From Streptomyces sp. ISL-94 (lineage in GTDB: Bacteria; Actinomycetota; Actinomycetes; Streptomycetales; Streptomycetaceae): a DNA stretch of 64,000 bases. The stretch lies in contig NZ_JAGGOZ010000077.1 of assembly GCF_018614075.1 (NCBI RefSeq), positions 16,114 to 80,113 of the forward strand, in the 5' to 3' direction. The notes below the pieces were generated by a model that ran no database searches, was not told the DNA's origin, and saw only the letters and a program-made list of their open reading frames with translations. Made by a program: the position numbers and the translations under genes. Shown here one piece after another: positions 62,386 through 64,000 of the stretch; position 1 is the stretch's first letter; each line of letters starts with the position of its first letter.

Positions 62386-62414
62386 TTGACAGGTCCCCCG
62401 TACGGGGTCACGTT
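62386..62414 (+). promoter_or_regulatory. Probable leaderless promoter with palindromic operator
   Basis: A perfect TTGACA (62386-62391) lies 17 nt before CACGTT (62409-62414), which ends 6 nt before the ATG at 62421. The spacer holds the perfect palindrome CCCCGTACGGGG (62396-62407). It is a candidate control site for the divergent dehydrogenase and importer genes. Confidence 0.45.
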
Positions 62415-62420
62415 GAGTGC

Positions 62421-63425
62421 ATGCGCATCGGGCTCATCGGAACGGGCCGGATCGGCTCCTTCCACGCGGCGGCGCTGGCCCGCCACCCGGATGCGGGCTC
62501 GCTCCTGCTCGCGGACGCCGTCCCCGCGCGGGCGGCCCGCCTCGCCGACCGGCTCGGGGCCACCGCCGCGCCCTCCGTGGAGCAGATCTTCACCTGGGGC
62601 GTGGACGCGGTGGTCGTGGCCTGCGCCACCGAGGGGCACGCCGAGCTGGTCGTACGGGCCGTGCGCGGCGGGCTGCCGGTGTTCTGCGAGAAGCCGGTGG
62701 CCCCGGACCTGGCCAGCTCCCTGGACGTGCTGCGCGAGGTGGACGCCGGCGGCGGTCTGCTCCAGGTGGGCTTCATGCGCCGCTTCGACGCGGGCTACCG
62801 CACCGCCCGCGAGCTGGTCCGTTCGGGCGCCCTGGGGCGGCTGCACACCGTACGGACGATGACGGCCGATCCCGCGCCGCCGACCCCGGAGTACCTGGCG
62901 CTCTCCGGCGGGCTGTACCGGGACTGCCTGGTGCACGACTTCGACATGGTGCGCTGGGTGACCGGGCGCGAGGTGACGGAGGTGTACGCGGCCGGGTCGG
63001 ACGCCGGTCCGGCGCGCTTCCGGGAGACGGGTGACATCGACACGGCGGCGGCCGTGCTGACCCTGGACGACGGGACCCTGGTCACGGCCACCGGCACCCG
63101 GTGCAACGGCGCCGGCTACGACGTGCGGATGGAGCTGGCCGGGGAGCTGGACCAGGTCTCCGCCGGGCTGGACGACCGTACGCCGATCGCGTCGACGGAA
63201 CCGCACGGCCCGCCCCCGGCGAGCAAGCCGTGGACGGGGTTCCTGGAGCGGTTCGCCCCGGCGTACGAGGCGGAGCTGGCGGCCTTCGTACGCCTGGTGC
63301 GCGACGAGGGCCCCAACCCCTGCGACGGCCGCGAGGCGCTGGCCGCGCTCCGGATCGCGGAGGCGTGCGAGCTGTCGCGGCGGGAGCGGCGCCGGGTCCG
63401 GATGGAGGAGCTGCCGGCTCTGTGA
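62421..63425 (+). CDS. Gfo/Idh/MocA-family oxidoreductase
   Basis: A 334-residue NAD(P)-dependent dehydrogenase with Rossmann motif GLIGTGRIGSFHA, the CEKPVA motif carrying the catalytic lysine, GFMRRFDAGY, and LVHDFDMVRWVTG in the substrate domain. The last two motifs recall inositol 2-dehydrogenases. With the divergent RbsABC-type importer and ROK kinase it suggests uptake and oxidation of a cyclitol or sugar; which one cannot be told. Confidence 0.93.
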   Translation: MRIGLIGTGRIGSFHAAALARHPDAGSLLLADAVPARAARLADRLGATAAPSVEQIFTWGVDAVVVACATEGHAELVVRAVRGGLPVFCEKPVAPDLASSLDVLREVDAGGGLLQVGFMRRFDAGYRTARELVRSGALGRLHTVRTMTADPAPPTPEYLALSGGLYRDCLVHDFDMVRWVTGREVTEVYAAGSDAGPARFRETGDIDTAAAVLTLDDGTLVTATGTRCNGAGYDVRMELAGELDQVSAGLDDRTPIASTEPHGPPPASKPWTGFLERFAPAYEAELAAFVRLVRDEGPNPCDGREALAALRIAEACELSRRERRRVRMEELPAL

Positions 63426-63449
63426 GCGGGTTCGGGTTCCCATGGACGG

Positions 63450-64000
63450 CTACCAGCGCACCGGCAGCTGTTTCACGCCCCGGATCAGGGTGCCGGGGAT
63501 CCACTCGCGGGGTCCGGCGGCCGGGTCCTCGGCCAGCCCGGGGAAACGTTCCAGCAGGGTCCGGATCGCGATGCGGCCCTCCATCCGGGCGAGCGGGGCG
63601 CCGATGCAGAAGTGGATGCCGTGGCCGAAAGCCATGTGGCTCTGGCCGGTGCGGCGGATGTCGAAGACATCGGGTTGCGCGAAGCGCACCGGATCGCGGT
63701 CGGCGGCGGCGAGGGCGACCAGGACGGCGGAGCCGGCCTCGATGCAGGTGCCGCCGATCTCCAGGTCCGCACGGGCGAAACGGAAGGTGGCGCTCTCCAG
63801 GGGGCCGTCGTAGCGGAGCATCTCCTCCACCGCGCCGTCGATCAGGCCGTCGGGGTCGGCGCGCAGGGCGGCCAGCTGGTCGGGGTGGGCGAGCAGGGCC
63901 CGTACGCCGTTGCCGATCAGGTTCACGGTGGTCTCGTGGCCCGCGACGAGCAGCAGGAAGGCCATGCCGACCAGCTCCTCCGGGGACAGCCGGTCACCGT
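63450..64000 (-). CDS. Cytochrome P450, 5' end beyond the window
   Basis: The C-terminal half of a P450: I-helix LLVAGHETT, EEMLRYDGP (ExxR), heme loop FGHGIHFCIGAPLAR. The coding frame stays open to the window edge (RLSPEELVG precedes the I-helix), so about 200 N-terminal residues are missing. It resembles the CYP107/CYP105 type of actinomycete secondary-metabolism P450s. It converges on the Gfo/Idh gene with a 24-nt gap. Confidence 0.92.
   Translation of the reverse strand, partial: GDRLSPEELVGMAFLLLVAGHETTVNLIGNGVRALLAHPDQLAALRADPDGLIDGAVEEMLRYDGPLESATFRFARADLEIGGTCIEAGSAVLVALAAADRDPVRFAQPDVFDIRRTGQSHMAFGHGIHFCIGAPLARMEGRIAIRTLLERFPGLAEDPAAGPREWIPGTLIRGVKQLPVRW

Noticed and set aside
1-64000. 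Prophage, integrative element, IS, CRISPR array or biosynthetic gene cluster
   Set aside because: No integrase, transposase, terminal repeats, spacer arrays, PKS/NRPS genes or tRNA-flanked island boundaries were seen; the isolated P450s and ccr alone do not make a cluster.

Overview
The window is a chromosomal segment of a high-GC actinomycete, almost certainly Streptomyces or a close relative. Evidence for this is the very strong G/C third-position bias, the many GTG and TTG starts, the SpoIIE-type phosphatases with PAS/GAF sensors, the abundance of F420/flavin enzymes and cytochromes P450, and a gene order that matches from memory the S. coelicolor SCO6467-SCO6475 block. There are no rRNA, tRNA, CRISPR, IS or phage features. 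Most genes are ordinary chromosomal ones.

Region 1 (1-12.2 kb) is an ethylmalonyl-CoA pathway cluster: a fused double 3-hydroxyacyl-CoA dehydrogenase, a TetR regulator, crotonyl-CoA carboxylase/reductase (ccr), ethylmalonyl-CoA mutase (meaA), a malyl/methylmalyl-CoA lyase, a mesaconyl-CoA hydratase and a methylsuccinyl-CoA dehydrogenase. Phosphatidylserine decarboxylase (psd) and phosphatidylserine synthase (pssA) follow. The control regions of the dehydrogenase and of ccr share a nearly identical 17-mer in opposite orientation.

Region 2 (12.2-22.4 kb) holds alkylation repair (an Ada-AraC-AlkA fusion plus Ogt), a Nudix hydrolase, glycerate kinase and two convergent SpoIIE-family phosphatases separated by a 14-bp minisatellite. 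Region 3 (22.4-30.7 kb) has an aminotransferase and an EamA exporter divergent from an AsnC regulator, then a two-component system divergent from an ABC-2 exporter, one permease of which carries a lectin-like extracellular domain.

Region 4 (30.7-39.8 kb, all minus strand) is a macrodomain protein, an FAD oxidoreductase, an inositol-monophosphatase family enzyme, and a five-gene reductive pyrimidine catabolism operon (beta-ureidopropionase, aminotransferase, dihydropyrimidinase, LLM-class oxidoreductase, NCS1 permease). No dihydropyrimidine dehydrogenase is visible in the window.

Region 5 (40-54.3 kb) contains a PPOX-fold protein, an XRE repressor divergent from a second-type methionine aminopeptidase over a perfect palindrome, gamma-glutamyltransferase, a P450, and an envelope-related run (two-component system, lipoprotein, MurJ flippase, frame-broken FemX-like ligase, L,D-transpeptidase, secreted CocE-like hydrolase). 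Region 6 (54.3-64 kb) has an amino-acid ABC ATPase next to what looks like a truncated binding-protein stub, exonuclease III, a metallo-hydrolase, a sugar ABC importer with a ROK kinase, a divergent Gfo/Idh dehydrogenase and a P450 cut by the window end.

The most unusual observations are: two copies of a long structured repeat with conserved core strands and different but self-complementary stems (2775-2936 and 57334-57498); the pyrimidine operon with an LLM enzyme where a reductase would be expected; the XRE/MetAP module; the broken femX; and several unexplained operator-like palindromes.
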